DNA of 64,000 nt from Nectonema munidae (Eukaryota > Nematomorpha > Nectonematoida > Nectonematidae), in the NCBI GenBank assembly GCA_030549495.1, contig JAUIRK010000060.1, positions 1 through 64,000 on the forward strand, given 5' to 3'. A program made the translations under genes and the position numbers. Shown piece after piece: positions 1-11,488 of the stretch (position 1 is the stretch's first letter; each line of letters begins with the position of its first letter). The notes beneath the pieces were generated by a model. That model had not been told where the DNA came from. It saw only the letters and a program-made list of their open reading frames with translations, and ran no database searches.

Positions 1-351
1 AATCTCTTTTTGTTGTAGATGACTGAGGCCTTTCTTTCTTACTGATCTGATCTTTTTCCATTTCTCCAATATATTGTGTAGCAAAATCTTTCATTTTTTC
101 TTCATCTTCCCTACAAACTCTGATTATGGGAATGTTGATAAAGTTCGCACCTCTTTCATCTCGTCTAGTTCTTTCTCGATCACGTTGAATGTTGTAGTCG
201 CTATTGGTTGTGTAGCGATCTTCACCCCAATCCTTTCTTGATTTTTCATTCTTGTCTTGCAACATTTCACAAAAGGATGTTGAATAGTTGGGTGCTTTAA
301 TGTGAGTTATTGGAATTTTCACGCAGCCATTTCTATTGCTCCAACTTTTTA
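1..351 (-). CDS. BAG3/Starvin-like exon 3 with two IPI motifs (partial)
   Basis: The exon starts at 351 after a cccttttttag acceptor, and its frame stays open to base 1 (117 codons). It holds both Ile-Pro-Ile motifs (gene residues 183-185 and 244-246), separated by a charged Asp/Arg/Glu-rich linker (DRERTRRDER). A Lys/Glu-rich segment ends in KKERPQSSTTKRD at the window edge. In BAG3-family proteins, IPV/IPI tripeptides dock into the beta4-beta8 groove of HSPB8-type small heat-shock proteins; that role is inferred here. The exon continues outside the window. Confidence 0.68.
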
Positions 352-3300
352 CTAAAAAAGGGAAAATGATTACTCACTCATGTAAAAACACATTTTAAAT
401 CGTGATTTCAGTGAGTCCCCTTCATCTGGCCAGGGAGCCTATTTTTCTGTTCTTCATGAATAAATTTGCTTGTACACGTTTATCCTAAAGTAAGACGCCT
501 ATTCTTTGAATATTAATTTTGTGGCGGAACTGTAATGCCCAGTAAATAGAATTCAATGATTTTTAACATATAATATTTATTTTAAAGAAGGCATAACAAA
601 CTTAAAATATTTCAGGTATCATTGTTATTATTTCCACTTCATATTTTAAGTAAAGCGGCACTGCAGTAATTGAAGTAGGGATATGTTAAAATCACAGGAA
701 TCATTGGCAGACAAATACCCACTTAAACATGGGATTACACGAGATGTTGATATTGAGGGCCCTTATTAGTGTTTTAGTCCCGGGTCCTTAAGGCTGTCTC
801 TGCTCATACTAATTATAGTAACTATGTGGACCTTCAAATATCAATTTCAAAGAAAATACTAGACCACTATAAATAAAAGCAACAAAATTGAAACTGCTCT
901 AATGAATTTTTGATTTGAGTGACGCATTTTAGTCCAATCAAATTATTTAGTTATTGACACGTATCAAAAGCTTTGATTTATTGGAAAGTCATTTACTTGA
1001 TTTATCGGGTATAAACGATTTTTAGCAATATCACGGTAATTTGGAACAAGAAATCTTAGCGAAATACAATATTTATTAAAAGATTTGGGTTCATATACTT
1101 CAGTGCACGATGGTGATGCTTCTTACAAGTGAAAAGTTTGAATGCTTGGTTTCATATGCAAGACTATAGCGAAACCATTTAAACAAATTGTTAACTTCAC
1201 TAAACAAGACAAAGTGCAAGAAGGCAATAAATTACGTGAGGAGGAGACACTGGAAAGTTGAAAAATCGATGATTGATATTCCAAGATCCAACCAAAATAC
1301 TGAACGGCGGTAAAACTTATGGAGGAATTACATCGTTGCTCAAAAAATTTTGAATTTTTGAACTTGGTTTATAGGAAAAAATATTTTTTAAGTTAGTATA
1401 AATAATTATTTCCTTCTTGAATAAAATAACTTACAGTTATTAAATTTAAAAAAAAAGATATTTTTTTTCAACGTACAGGGGGAAAGTTTTTTTGTAAAAT
1501 ACAAAAATAATAATAGTATTTTTAAATTACACTATTCCTTGTTTGCAAGTATAGTTTCATCAAAAAATAATTTTTGTATTTACCTTAATGCACATACATA
1601 TATATATATATGCACAACAACTATTTAACTGTTAGAAATGAGGGTAAACAATTAACGAATTTGATTTAAATGAAATTAAGATGGTGTCATGATCTCATAG
1701 TAAAAGATGGGATATATTGAGGCAATTCTATAATAATTTGAAAGTCTGCCCCTAACTTTTCAGTGTAATTAGTTCGTTGGTTACGGTTAAGCTGTTCTTC
1801 TTACAAGTTAATCCATGAGTTTGTTCCTGTCTTCATGTTATTTCGTTTAAGATTTGTTTATTGGCGAAGTATAGTTAACAGTTTGTTACACACAGGAATC
1901 AAGAGCCTCCTTCATAAAGGAAAAACTTTTTTAGAAGTTGGAATTTCATTTTTAAGGAAATCGTAGTGTTTTTACTTTGATAGTCATAGTGTTAAAATCA
2001 AGACTATACAGGCCATTTTGGAATTTAAAAAATAGGGGAAAATGATGAAAAAATATCAAGATCTTGTATACTAGCATGTTTTTAAGTTATTTTATTTTAA
2101 CATTTTGTACAAGTGATATACAACACAATTCTTTTTACCAAGAGGCGCAACAACTCGCCTAGGCTGGCTTTTGCTGCCTTTTTATACAATATCAATGGCT
2201 TGAGTAAGGCTATATATCTAACATCTTTTTCCATATACGGTCAAAGGCAAACATTTTAATGTAGAATGTGTAGAATATGTAATTGCCTATAACTTCACTT
2301 TTGTTGTGGAAATATATTAACCCATTTAAGGCCAAGCAAAGCAGACGATATCTAAAAAACGCAGATGATTTATATTCAAAGTCATTGAAAAAAGCAGACG
2401 AAGATGAAATTACTTATGTTCCAAAATAGGAACATTGGCCGTAAATGGGTTAAATGCCGCTTCTCATTTTCGACAATTGTTCATGGAAGATAAAATATAA
2501 ACAAAGTTTATTCATTTCGATTGCTATAGTTCAACAAAAAGGCATTTAACCTATTGGTTATAGTAAAATTTCTTTGGAATTTATTGCGTTTTTTTGTTAC
2601 CACTTTACTATTTGATCTCAAAGTTCTAACATAAGATCTGAAATTTTTTTCCGATTATTAGAATTCCAGTAGTTATATTAAATCCTTTGTTTTTCAGTCC
2701 TGATGTCCGTAAATTTTCATGAGATCTTCTTGAAGCTATTTTATCAATTGAAAGAATTGTTCTTCTACACCAAGATGATGTAAGATTTCACATTCACCTG
2801 ACTAAATTTATTTGTAGACTTTGTTTCATTGAACAAGTTAGAACCAAATTGCTATTGAAATCAAGATTGAGATTTTTATCATTCTTGTGTATTGTAAGGC
2901 AATAAAGGTTTCAAGTTCATCTAATTTGTGGGATCAATGAAAGTATCCACATTTAGGGCTTGCGCTTCGGATAATTTTTTACAATCGCAAGATAGATTTC
3001 TTATCGATAACAAACCTCACTATATTGAAGATGCAAGAGACTCAATGAAAAAGTGTTCATTATATACGGTTGCTCACTAATGGAGGTTTTAATGTTTTTA
3101 TAGAAAGTATAAGAGAATTTGAGAAATAGTTAATATACACGATGTTAACTCAGAAGTTTGGCCAAAAACTCACTAAATTTAAATCTTTTTGAAATTTTAA
3201 AGTTTTTGTCGAGCAATTCTTTCATTAATGAACTCAAGGGAGTTTTCATGAACTCGTGGAAGATTTTTTCCAAATTGAAATAAACAAATCCACAACAGAT

Positions 3301-6300
3301 TTTAGAAAGAGATTCTTTTTAAAAGTTATTCAAGTAAATGGTGGTTTTATTGAGTATTTTTTTAAAATAAATAATTTTTTCTCAAACTTTTTTTTTTATG
3401 AATTATTCTTACTTTAGTAACTTTTGTTTTATCCAAATAAAATAAAATTAGAATGAATCATAAAATCAAATTTTTATAACTTGCTTATTTCTGTAGAAAA
3501 AATATATATCTTTTCAAGTTATTAAATTTTTTAAGAGATCTTGTTTTTTTCTTACTAATGTGGAAAGACTGGTTCTGAATCACGGTACAATTATGTAAAA
3601 TAACGACACCGAGAATGCAGATAATATGATGGATTTACTTTCAAAATTTTTAGATTGAAAATTTTAGAAGAAATTTTATTTAATGAAAAATAGAATAAAA
3701 ATATTTGCTTTTGAAATTAAATGAATGTTTACTAGTTTTGAAAATTCTTGAAAAGGAAGTTAATTTTGAAACAGTAAAAATATTGGAAGCAAAATAACTT
3801 GAAATTCTGCTTTATTGACAATAAAGCCCACAAAAACTGAATCAGAAAGCTCTTCAATGTTTCTTGCAAAACTTCGAATGCTCAAATATTTTTAAGAGTT
3901 AAATTTTGAAAAATAATAACTAATTGCATTTTTTGCTAATAAAGTAAAAGCAATTTTAAAATTTAGTATTAAAAAGTTTTCTAAAGAATAAAATATTCCT
4001 CATTTTCTTGGTTTCCATTGAATAATTTTTGAACCGAAACCGGTTCTTGAAACTCAGTACTCGTTTCAACACTATACTTCTATAACTAAGCAGTGAATGC
4101 TTCTTCAAAGTCTTTTATAAAGTAATGTACATCTTGTTTATAGTAAAGATCTCTGTATATAAGGAATCCTTTTATTAAGTTTGTATAGAAAGCTTTATTC
4201 TGAGAAGAAGTAATTTACTTCTATCTTTTTATATTACTTTTTTCTGCTCAACCCGAACAATGAAACAAACAGAAATGCAATGTATATCTAAATCTGTGTA
4301 TTCCTTCATATAAAGGAAAAAGTGAAATTTAAAGATTTTGCTCGTTGTTCAATTAAAATTAAAATAAGCACATTCACAGAGAAAAGTACATAGTTACTTT
4401 AACTATTTTAGTTAGTAAAGTTATGGTCAGAAACTAGTAAATAACCCATTTACTAAATACTTAGTAGGAAAATCATCTGTTACGAGGAATTTAGTGAGGT
4501 TTTTACTATTTAAATCGTATTCTGGTGTTTCACTTTCAAAACATATTTTTCTCTGTAATAGCGAACACATGACACAGCCATGAAATGTTTAGGTTTCACA
4601 GGAAGAAAACCTCAGAATTTACTAGAAAACTTCATTCATAAGCCGGGATCAGCCCAACTTTCTAGGCAGCCACATATGAACAAAGAAATATTTGTTTGAA
4701 CAACGAAAAAAAATTTTTTTAGAATCAAACAATTTAAAGTAACCAATTAAAAAATTTAACTGATGTTTATATCCATGTTGAAAGGGTGAGTATAAAATTG
4801 GAAGGGTTTGTGTTCAGCACATTTTATCTGTTTTTGAAATTTTTTTTATATAATTTATTTTTAAAATTCATTCGGCCATTTTTTGGTTATAAATTTTTAT
4901 TCTTAGTCCCAAAATAATTAAATGATGATCTTTCATGAAATTTTATCACTTGAAAGCGTAAAATACGTTTTTCCTTGTCCCTTTAGCACCGTGTTTCCCA
5001 AATTGGGGCAAATTACCACTTGGGTGTAACTTAACAATTTTTCGGGGGAATGGAGCGTTCAGAGAAAAAGAAATAAAAAAGTAAAAAAAAAGTAAAAAAT
5101 CATGAAAACATTTTCAGTACCTGTCGTTAGAATTAATGTCAAAATAGTCTTAGTATTTAATGTTGTAAACTAAACTGTAACAAAATATAAAATATATCTA
5201 GTGTTTTCATTTAGTCGTATATTATCTATGTTGACAACATTTTTTGAAATGGATAAAATGCTTATTGCGGCAAGTTAAATTTGGTAACAAGGTAAAAAAA
5301 GTTTGGGAAGCACTGCTTTAACATGAAAAAATTCTGCTGATATTCATTTGATATCAAGCAATAAATAATGAAAAGTTAAAATGATACTATAAAATAACAT
5401 TTAATTCATTTTCATGTATTTTTTGAAAGAAAGAATGAAGGCACTACCAAGAAGCAAAAGAGCATATACTGTTCCAGAGACATATGTTTGAAACCACAAT
5501 TTTCGCTATCGTGTATAAATGCGGGTTTCCCTCTGTCTTCTATTTTTAGAAAAAACATCTTTAAAACGTTTTTCAATTCGATAATAGGAAGAAAATAAAT
5601 TAAAGCCACTCACAATTTTTCATATGCTTGATATAATTTTAGAAATAAACTATGTAAAATAATTGAAACTTGAATGAAACTGCTTTAAACAAATATCGGA
5701 TAAAGTCCGTGAAATTTTTAGGAAATAGCGGAGGATGAAAACCGAAATTGACACTTTGGTTACTCTAGTGTGAAAAGTTCTTACTTTTTGAATAAAATTG
5801 AAAATTTAGTAAAACATTTTTACAATTTCGGGAAGCTTTGTCGTTGTATCGCTGGTCTGCATGCCAAAATTTCTTGGAAGCTGAAGAATATCTGTCAAAG
5901 CAGGTTGGATTATATATTTCAATTCGTGTCCTATCAAAGGTCGGACTTGGAGCGCTTGTGAAATGCATAGACATCCTAAAAAGGAAACAATATCAAAAAA
6001 TAAGAAACAAGTGTGGTTTTACGGCGAAGGAATCGTCTGTCTGTAAGCTTGTTCGGAGATGAATTCGTCAGAATCTTCGAAATCGTAGCAATTTCTGTTG
6101 CGACCGTAAATATTTTCGCGATCGTACGCGCTTTTGTTGTCACTCCAACGAATGTCCTGTATCATTGGTTGGCTGTAGAGATTCTGACTGCTGGTGAACC
6201 TTCTGTTTAAATTTTCTTGACGACGGGAGTTGAAAGGCGGTTCTTCATAAAATTCTCTCTCAAAGTCGTCGAAGGAATCATCGTTGTAAAATTTGGATCT

Positions 6301-6381
6301 CCTGAACGCATTCATTTCTATTACAAAAGCAACGAACTCTTCAATAACCTCGCTCAAATAATGAAGAAAGTCGTTCGCCAT
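1..6381 (-). CDS. BAG3/Starvin-like co-chaperone, 5' three exons (gene runs off the left edge)
   Basis: Three exons (6381..6023, 5975..5824, 351..1) join in phase through GT-AG introns of 47 and 5472 nt and give 287 residues with no stop. The product is acidic and hydrophilic at first, then Arg/Asp/Glu-rich. It carries two Ile-Pro-Ile tripeptides, at residues 183-185 (GCVKIPITH) and 244-246 (NIPIIRV). Human BAG3 has two such motifs in similar settings (GYISIPVIHE and HIPIQVIRKE), which bind small heat-shock proteins; the shared order and local context are the basis for the call. The WW domain of vertebrate BAG3 is not visible, as is also the case, as far as I recall, in insect Starvin. The diagnostic BAG (Hsp70-binding) domain would lie beyond base 1 and cannot be checked here. 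The start is either Met at 6381 or Met at 6315, the latter with a purine at -3. Alternative: another disordered protein with IPI motifs. Confidence 0.62.
2317..2453. mobile_element. piggyBac-type MITE, copy 1 (TTAA-flanked)
   Basis: The element (2321-2449, 129 bp) is flanked on both sides by TTAA, the piggyBac target site. It starts CCCATTTAAGGCCAA and ends TTGGCCGTAAATGGG, inverted repeats with one unpaired position. The interior has repeated GCAGACGA-like words (near 2342, 2363 and 2393). It differs from the copy at 46691-46820 at about five positions, so the two are recent relatives. No coding capacity. Confidence 0.85.
2725..3355 (+). mobile_element. Tc1-like transposase relic
   Basis: Scattered plus-strand peptides match the order of a Tc1-family DDE transposase. 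Near 2740-2800 is IERIVLLHQDDVRFH, the second-Asp motif. Near 3155-3185 is a decayed WP..SPDLNP-like stretch. Near 3325-3355 is VIQVNGGFIEYF, the usual C-terminal motif. The segments lie in different frames with many stops, and the spacing between the first two is longer than in intact genes, so extra DNA or rearrangement is likely. No terminal repeats were identified. It is dead and old. Confidence 0.55.
4376..4556. mobile_element. Possible small inverted-repeat element
   Basis: The segment begins ACAGAGAAAAGTA and ends TATTTTTCTCTGT, near-perfect inverted ends of about 13 bp, 181 bp apart, with no coding capacity. Target-site duplication is unclear, so superfamily is not assigned. A chance palindrome in AT-rich DNA remains possible. 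Confidence 0.35.
4981..5323. mobile_element. hAT-type MITE with 8-bp TSD
   Basis: The element (4989-5315, 327 bp) begins CCGTGTTTCCCAAATTGGGG. Its right end, read in reverse, is CAGTGCTTCCCAAACTTTTT, a typical hAT end. The flanks are ctttagca (4981-4988) and ctttaaca (5316-5323), an 8-bp duplication with one mismatch. There is no coding capacity. Confidence 0.7.
5824..5975 (-). CDS. BAG3/Starvin-like exon 2
   Basis: The acceptor tttcctttttag lies just right of 5975 and the donor gtaaaaat begins at 5823. The 152 nt (1 + 150 + 1) keep the frame: exon 1 ends with CC and is completed by G (Pro), and the last T joins TA of the next exon (Leu). The 50 codons are Ser/Arg/Tyr-rich (SAPSPTFDRTRIE, CFDRYSSASKKFW) with no stop. 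This exon was found only by following phase; without it the flanking exons would have to use a poor acceptor. Confidence 0.65.
6023..6381 (-). CDS. BAG3/Starvin-like exon 1
   Basis: The exon encodes 119 residues plus two bases. The codons are clearly richer in G+C than the flanking DNA. An Asp/Glu/Phe-rich stretch follows the second Met (NDDSFDDFEREF), and the exon ends with residues RQTIPS plus CC. The donor is GCC|gtaaaa at 6022-6021. The following intron is 47 nt and ends in a pyrimidine tract plus tag. Translation could begin at Met 6381 (MANDF) or Met 6315 (MNAFRR). An exon boundary immediately upstream of the first ATG (ccttag|ATG) is also possible, so an upstream leader exon cannot be excluded. 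Confidence 0.65.
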
Positions 6382-8319
6382 CTAAGGGCACATTTTTTAA
6401 AATCAATTGCGTGCGTATTTATTTTTAAAAAGTTCTGCACAATTTAAAACATATACGAATTTTATTCCATTGAAAGCATTCGCGTGCAAAGCTATGATGA
6501 CCCATATGAGTCAATTTTACTGGTACACAAAAAACTTTAATTTTTTCAAAATTTGCAAATTTTTTTCTTTATATTTTATCTATTCTTGATTCAAGTTATT
6601 TTATAATGATTGAATTTGATTCGTAAGTGTACTTACAGCTGATCAAATGAGACGTTTTTGAGTCCCCTCAACTCAAACATTTATTGTATAAAAGTGACGA
6701 AATTATATCTCCTCAAATTTCGTGCAATTTCTTAACATTATTACCTGCATTTTTTGGTACCTTTTTAAAGATAATTGAATGATTCATTTATGTCAAAAAC
6801 TAGCAATCAAGAGTAGATATTTTTCATCTGAATTTTAATATTATCTGTAGATCATTTTTAACTTTGTGTCTATATTATATTCACGCTTGAAAATTTATAA
6901 TGACATATACTTTTAAATGTACAAAACTTATAACAAGCCTAAATAATTGGTAGGAAGTGTCAAACAAAATTTACCTTGATGATGAAAGTGTGCATAAAAA
7001 CATTCAATCAAATTTTAAATAAAATATATTTTATACCAAATCAAAAATTCTGGTTTCACTTCTGGAGTCTGTTTTGTAATTAGGGAGCGAAATTGTAGGA
7101 AGGTGTAAAAGAAAATTTGCAGTTGCCAACTAAAAATTGCCTAAACACTGACAAAATACCTTGAGATTACAATTTTTATTTTTATTTTCTGGAACGGTGC
7201 TCTCTTCCATTGTTTAGCACCCTCAAAGTATTAAAAAGAGGACTCTTTCCTTTCAATACATGTTTATTAAATTTCTACTAGAAAACTTCAAATTTGAAAA
7301 AGAAATGAACAAAAAATTTTTTTCCTTTTTTTCAATTTTTTTACTAAAATAAAATTTTTGTTTTTCAAATTTATATATGCGTTCAAAACTTATATTTAAT
7401 GAGCATTTTTTATGAGAGTTAGCTATTTTAACTGTTATTATAACTAAGCTAACTTGTAAAAACTTTCTCCAAAGCTTGAAATTTTTACAAACTTATTTAA
7501 AATATTAAAGGAATAAACTTTGTGGGTTGAATCACCATATTTGCAATGAATACTGATTCACCTTTGTGAATTATTGAACCGACCTATTTGTCAAATTTAT
7601 TAAATGAACTTCGCAAACATCACAAACTTATTAATAATAATTACAAATCAACTGGTTTTATTTTTGAAAGTGATAATCACTGAGTATACTAATAATGATG
7701 ATTAAAACACATTTTTCAGTGCCAGCTTTAGATCGAATACTGGAACAAGAAAGACAACCATATTTATTTATAAATTCTTTTAGTTATTTAATTTCCTAAA
7801 AAATATAGAACAATGTTACAATCATGTTCCCATAAATATTTTTCGCATTCAACGCACATATAGTTTTTCTTTTCCAATCTCTGCCTTGAGAATCAAGTTC
7901 TTGACACCCTTTTCTTTTGATCCAAATTAACAATTCAACATCTAGGGATTTCTTTTTAAAGTCACTTATATTCTCTAAATTCATTTAAAAATTCCACAAT
8001 ATTAGCATGATTAAAAGTCTGCAACTTTTGTATTTTTTTTGAAAAGTTTTGTGCAAAGTGCTTTTCTTTCTTCCCTAAAGTTCATATTCCTTGAAAAATA
8101 CTTATATTCTCTATTTTTTTTAAAAGAACTTGTGAATTATGATGATATCAAAGATGCAATCCATTGACCCTTCTATAAATTGAAATATCTATGATACTTT
8201 TTTGTAATGTACTGTCTTTTATTATATATACATAATATTTTCCTATATTAATTTTTTTTGCAAAAGAAATCTTCTTTTTATAGCTCTCTTCTCTTATAAC
8301 TTTTACTTTTCTTGCTTAA
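6382..8319. other. Gene-free stretch right of the BAG3-like gene
   Basis: This is the presumed upstream side of the minus-strand BAG3-like gene. The DNA is very AT-rich, with short random reading frames and homopolymer runs. I could not recognise a promoter, heat-shock element array, RNA gene or mobile element. Confidence 0.4.
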
Positions 8320-8465
8320 AGGTAAAGGTACCTTGGGGTGTTTTCATCGAGAAGGCCAGAGGCCGCTTGTATCGAACTATGAGAAAGTTGGCGGGAGCGG
8401 GATTCGAACCTAATTTCGATTGAATTTCGAAGTCACACGCTCTACCCAACTTACTCACGCCCCTC
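8320..8465 (-). repeat. tRNA-derived SINE
   Basis: Read on the minus strand, the segment begins GGGGCGTGAGTAAGTTGGG, with an A-box-like TAAGTTGGGTAGAGC. About 30 nt later a near-perfect B box GGTTCGAATCC follows, and then a 70-nt tRNA-unrelated body containing GGCCTCTGGCCTTCTCG. The acceptor and T stems pair only partly, so it is not a functional tRNA. The composition (about 50% G+C) stands out from the neighbourhood. No second copy of the body was seen in the window. A degraded tRNA pseudogene is the alternative. Confidence 0.6.
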
Positions 8466-10411
8466 GTAAATATGAAACCAAAATAATTTTAACTATGTAA
8501 ATATAGTAAATTAATATTTTACTTATTTTTTCAGTGTAGCTAACCTTTTACAATTATTATTATTTTCTATACGTTTTTGCTCACACTTCTATTTAGAGTT
8601 TTCTTTTAAAGCGCTATGCCGCCATAACAACCATCTCACCCATCTCTGTAGCTTTAAGAAATAGGACGCGATCTCGTATGGAATTATTACTTGATCTTTT
8701 GGATCGACTTGGAAAATCATCCACATTGTTTCTTAAACAAGAGTCGCGATATGTAAAATAGAGGTATACATAAAATTTATAGGTAACCATATGAAGAAAC
8801 AAGTAAAAATATTTCCTTCTCTCTGTTTTTGGTTGAATGTTGGGAATAATCTCTACACTTAAATCGACATTCCAGCATAACCAAGAAATAAATACTTCAT
8901 TGATTTATTTACAAGAAATAAATACTTCATTGATCAACTGAAGATGAAACCTTCAGTTGTATCAGTTTAAGCTTTTAAAAATTGTTTTACCCAACATAAA
9001 CGAATCTGAATTTTGTGGTTTGGACGCAAATGCAAAAATCTAAATCACAAATCCCACAGATCATTTCTGCTTCAGTTTTTCTCCATTCCAAAAAATTAGT
9101 TCGTAAATTAGAGAGACAAACCTAATCCGCTAATTATGTAAAACTAATGTTTTTAGATTCGTATTATATTAAATCTAATTTTCCTATCCTAAATTAGCGA
9201 ATGTACTAGTTCAATGACCTTGTTAATCAATGGGCAGTCGTTTATGTACAGTATTCTCCCTTTTGTTGTATGGTGACTTCATCAGATGATAGGGGTTCCT
9301 AAATAATGCAAATTTAAGACTATTGGAGAATTTGGAATAAATATTGGGCTGAGTAAAGGTGTTAAATAATTAGCAAAATAAGTGTGCTTAAAATAAAATC
9401 TTACTACATGTGGTGGCGGACGAAAGAAAATTGCAGGTCGGTTGGTGATTATGGAGGAATGGATCGACGAATTGATTCGTATTGATTGAAACTGACTGAT
9501 TTTTGCAAAAGAGATGGGAAAATGAGGGACGCGGTGGCAGACGAAGATTTTTACATGATACGGAAAGTTGAGTAAAGTAAATATTAGAAGAAGTAATCTC
9601 GTTCTCGCTGTGTTTCACAAATGGTTCCTCAAGTAATTGAAATGTTCTCTGCGAGAGAGCATTTAATTTTAATTCTATTTCTTAATCTAATATGGCGCTT
9701 TCAACGTGTGATGATGAGTGCGTGATGACGAAAAATTAGCTTGGAGGATGACGCTTGGGTTGATTAATAATGATGCAAATTGCTTAGTGAAGACGAATTC
9801 TTGATCAAACTGATGAAGGTGATGATGATGAATTTTACTCAGGATTTATCGCACCCTTTATCAAACTTTTGCCTCAACGGTCACTTAGATATCATCCTTT
9901 TTTCTTCTTCTTCAAAAAGCGCCTACTTAAACAACATTACTTCAAAGAAAGCCTCTACTTATAGAATTGAATTCAATAAAATGCAATATTTTCACAATAA
10001 AAGAAAAGAATAGCAAACTTGAAAAATTATTAAAATTGATATAAAAAAATTATCATCCTTTATACAGTTATAACTCTTAGATATGGTTTTTATCTTCTCA
10101 AAGTTGATGTTATGTTTGAAAATATCAGCACTTTCACATTTAAGCCCTGTCTCTACAGATTTGAAATTGTATTTACCACAAGTAAATGCCTTTTTCTACC
10201 ATGTAATATGTGAAAATGATTTAAAATATCTTTACCATTACTGAATAACGAGATAAATTATTTTTTGAAAATTCATATTTTTATATCCCTGAACCAGTAG
10301 AGATTTAATTTATCCCATTTTTCTTAGAAATTTTAATTGATAGAAAGAGATTTAAAAAAATGATATCACATTAAATATTATAAATAGCATATTTGATATT
10401 TCAAATCTATC
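8466..10411. other. Gene-free stretch
   Basis: AT-rich DNA with a short tandem duplication of CAAGAAATAAATACTTCATTGAT (two adjacent copies around 8881-8935). A slightly more G+C-rich patch at about 9240-9800 contains GATGATG-like words. No recognisable gene or element. Confidence 0.35.
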
Positions 10412-10699
10412 ATATATTCCAAGCATGCGCAACCTTTTTTCTGCTTGGTTTGACTTTTTTTCAAAAAAAAATTCAGCGATCTACTCGAAAAATATATGAA
10501 GGAGTGGCATTTTTTGAATTAAAACACGTAAAAATTTTATTAAGAGACGATAATGAATATAATATTGCACGAAAAATTAAGACTATGACATGAAAAGAAA
10601 CAAAAAAATCAATATTTTTTTGAAGACACCTGAATTTGCATTTTTTCAACAAGTTTTTCAATATTTGGATTTTGAGTTGTCAGTGCTATTTTCAAGAAG

Positions 10700-11444
10700 G
10701 AATTCAAAGGATCATGTCAGTTTTGATTTGTTTTTAGTTTTAATGATATTCATAATAGAAAAAGTGGATTCACACAAATATGTGGAACCAAAAAATGCCG
10801 AAAAAGTAGCGTATATTTTCCAAATACTCTGGTATTTAGTTTTCTGAATGTACTTTTTGAAATCAGATTCCTTCACCAATGTTTCAAAGTTAAGTCGCAT
10901 TTGAAAGTTATTAGTTCGCCCTCCAAGTCAGCTAGACTCTTGAAATCAAACTTGTTTTTAAGATTGCTGGCCAAATTTTCAATATCAACTTCTTTATGAA
11001 AAGGATTGGATAAAAAAGTTAAAATGATTTGGAGCTCTTCAAAAGAAGCAAATCTTTTGTTAAACTCTTTTTGAAGTAAAAATAAACTTTCGAGATATTT
11101 TTCAATAGAAACGTTCTTTTTATTTCTGATTTCATCCTTCAGAATTGAAAAGTGTTTGAAGTCTGTGCTTCAGAGTTGTTTGATTAACAGATTCAGCTTT
11201 TCATTGAAAGAATTAATATGCCCAAGCATATCCATTAGTGTTTTTCTTTTCTTTGAAGTTGGAGATTCAATTCATTGAGTTTTTCCGTTATGTCACAGTA
11301 AAAAGCTAGATAACAACACCATTCATCATCACTAAGTTCAGGAATTGAACTATTTTTGGTTTCTAAAAATGTACGAACTTGCGGCAGAAGCTCTCTGAAG
11401 CGAATCAAAAATCTAGTACGACTCAACCATTTTTTCAACCACAT
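10700..11444 (-). pseudogene. hAT transposase C-terminal half
   Basis: Two separated segments remain. At 11235-11444 is WLSRTRFLIRFRELLPQVRTF with DEWCCYLAFYCDITEKLNELN, the helical insertion typical of these proteins. At 10712-10900 is KIYATFSAFFGSTYLCESTF followed by SIMNIIKTKNKSKLT, the dimerisation domain bearing the third catalytic Glu (ES/TF context). Frame changes and stops lie between them. Confidence 0.75.
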
Positions 11445-11488
11445 TCTTCCAATAAAGCCCTAAACTGTCGTCGTGATAAACTTTTTGA

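Larger units (their letters stand above)
352..5823 (-). other. Large intron 2 of the BAG3/Starvin-like gene
   Basis: This 5.47 kb AT-rich intron contains a Tc1-like transposase relic (about 2725-3355), a piggyBac-type MITE (2321-2449), a possible small inverted-repeat element (4376-4556) and a hAT MITE (4989-5315). A short AT dinucleotide run occurs near 1597-1612. I see no additional coding exon with matching phase. Confidence 0.5.

Noticed and set aside
345-6022. Direct splice of BAG3-like exon 1 to an acceptor at 344
   Set aside because: Possible in phase but needs a poor acceptor (taaaaag); inserting exon 2 (5824-5975) uses better sites throughout.
5770-6447. Plus-strand frames over the BAG3-like exons 1 and 2
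   Set aside because: They are the reverse reading of coding exons on the minus strand.
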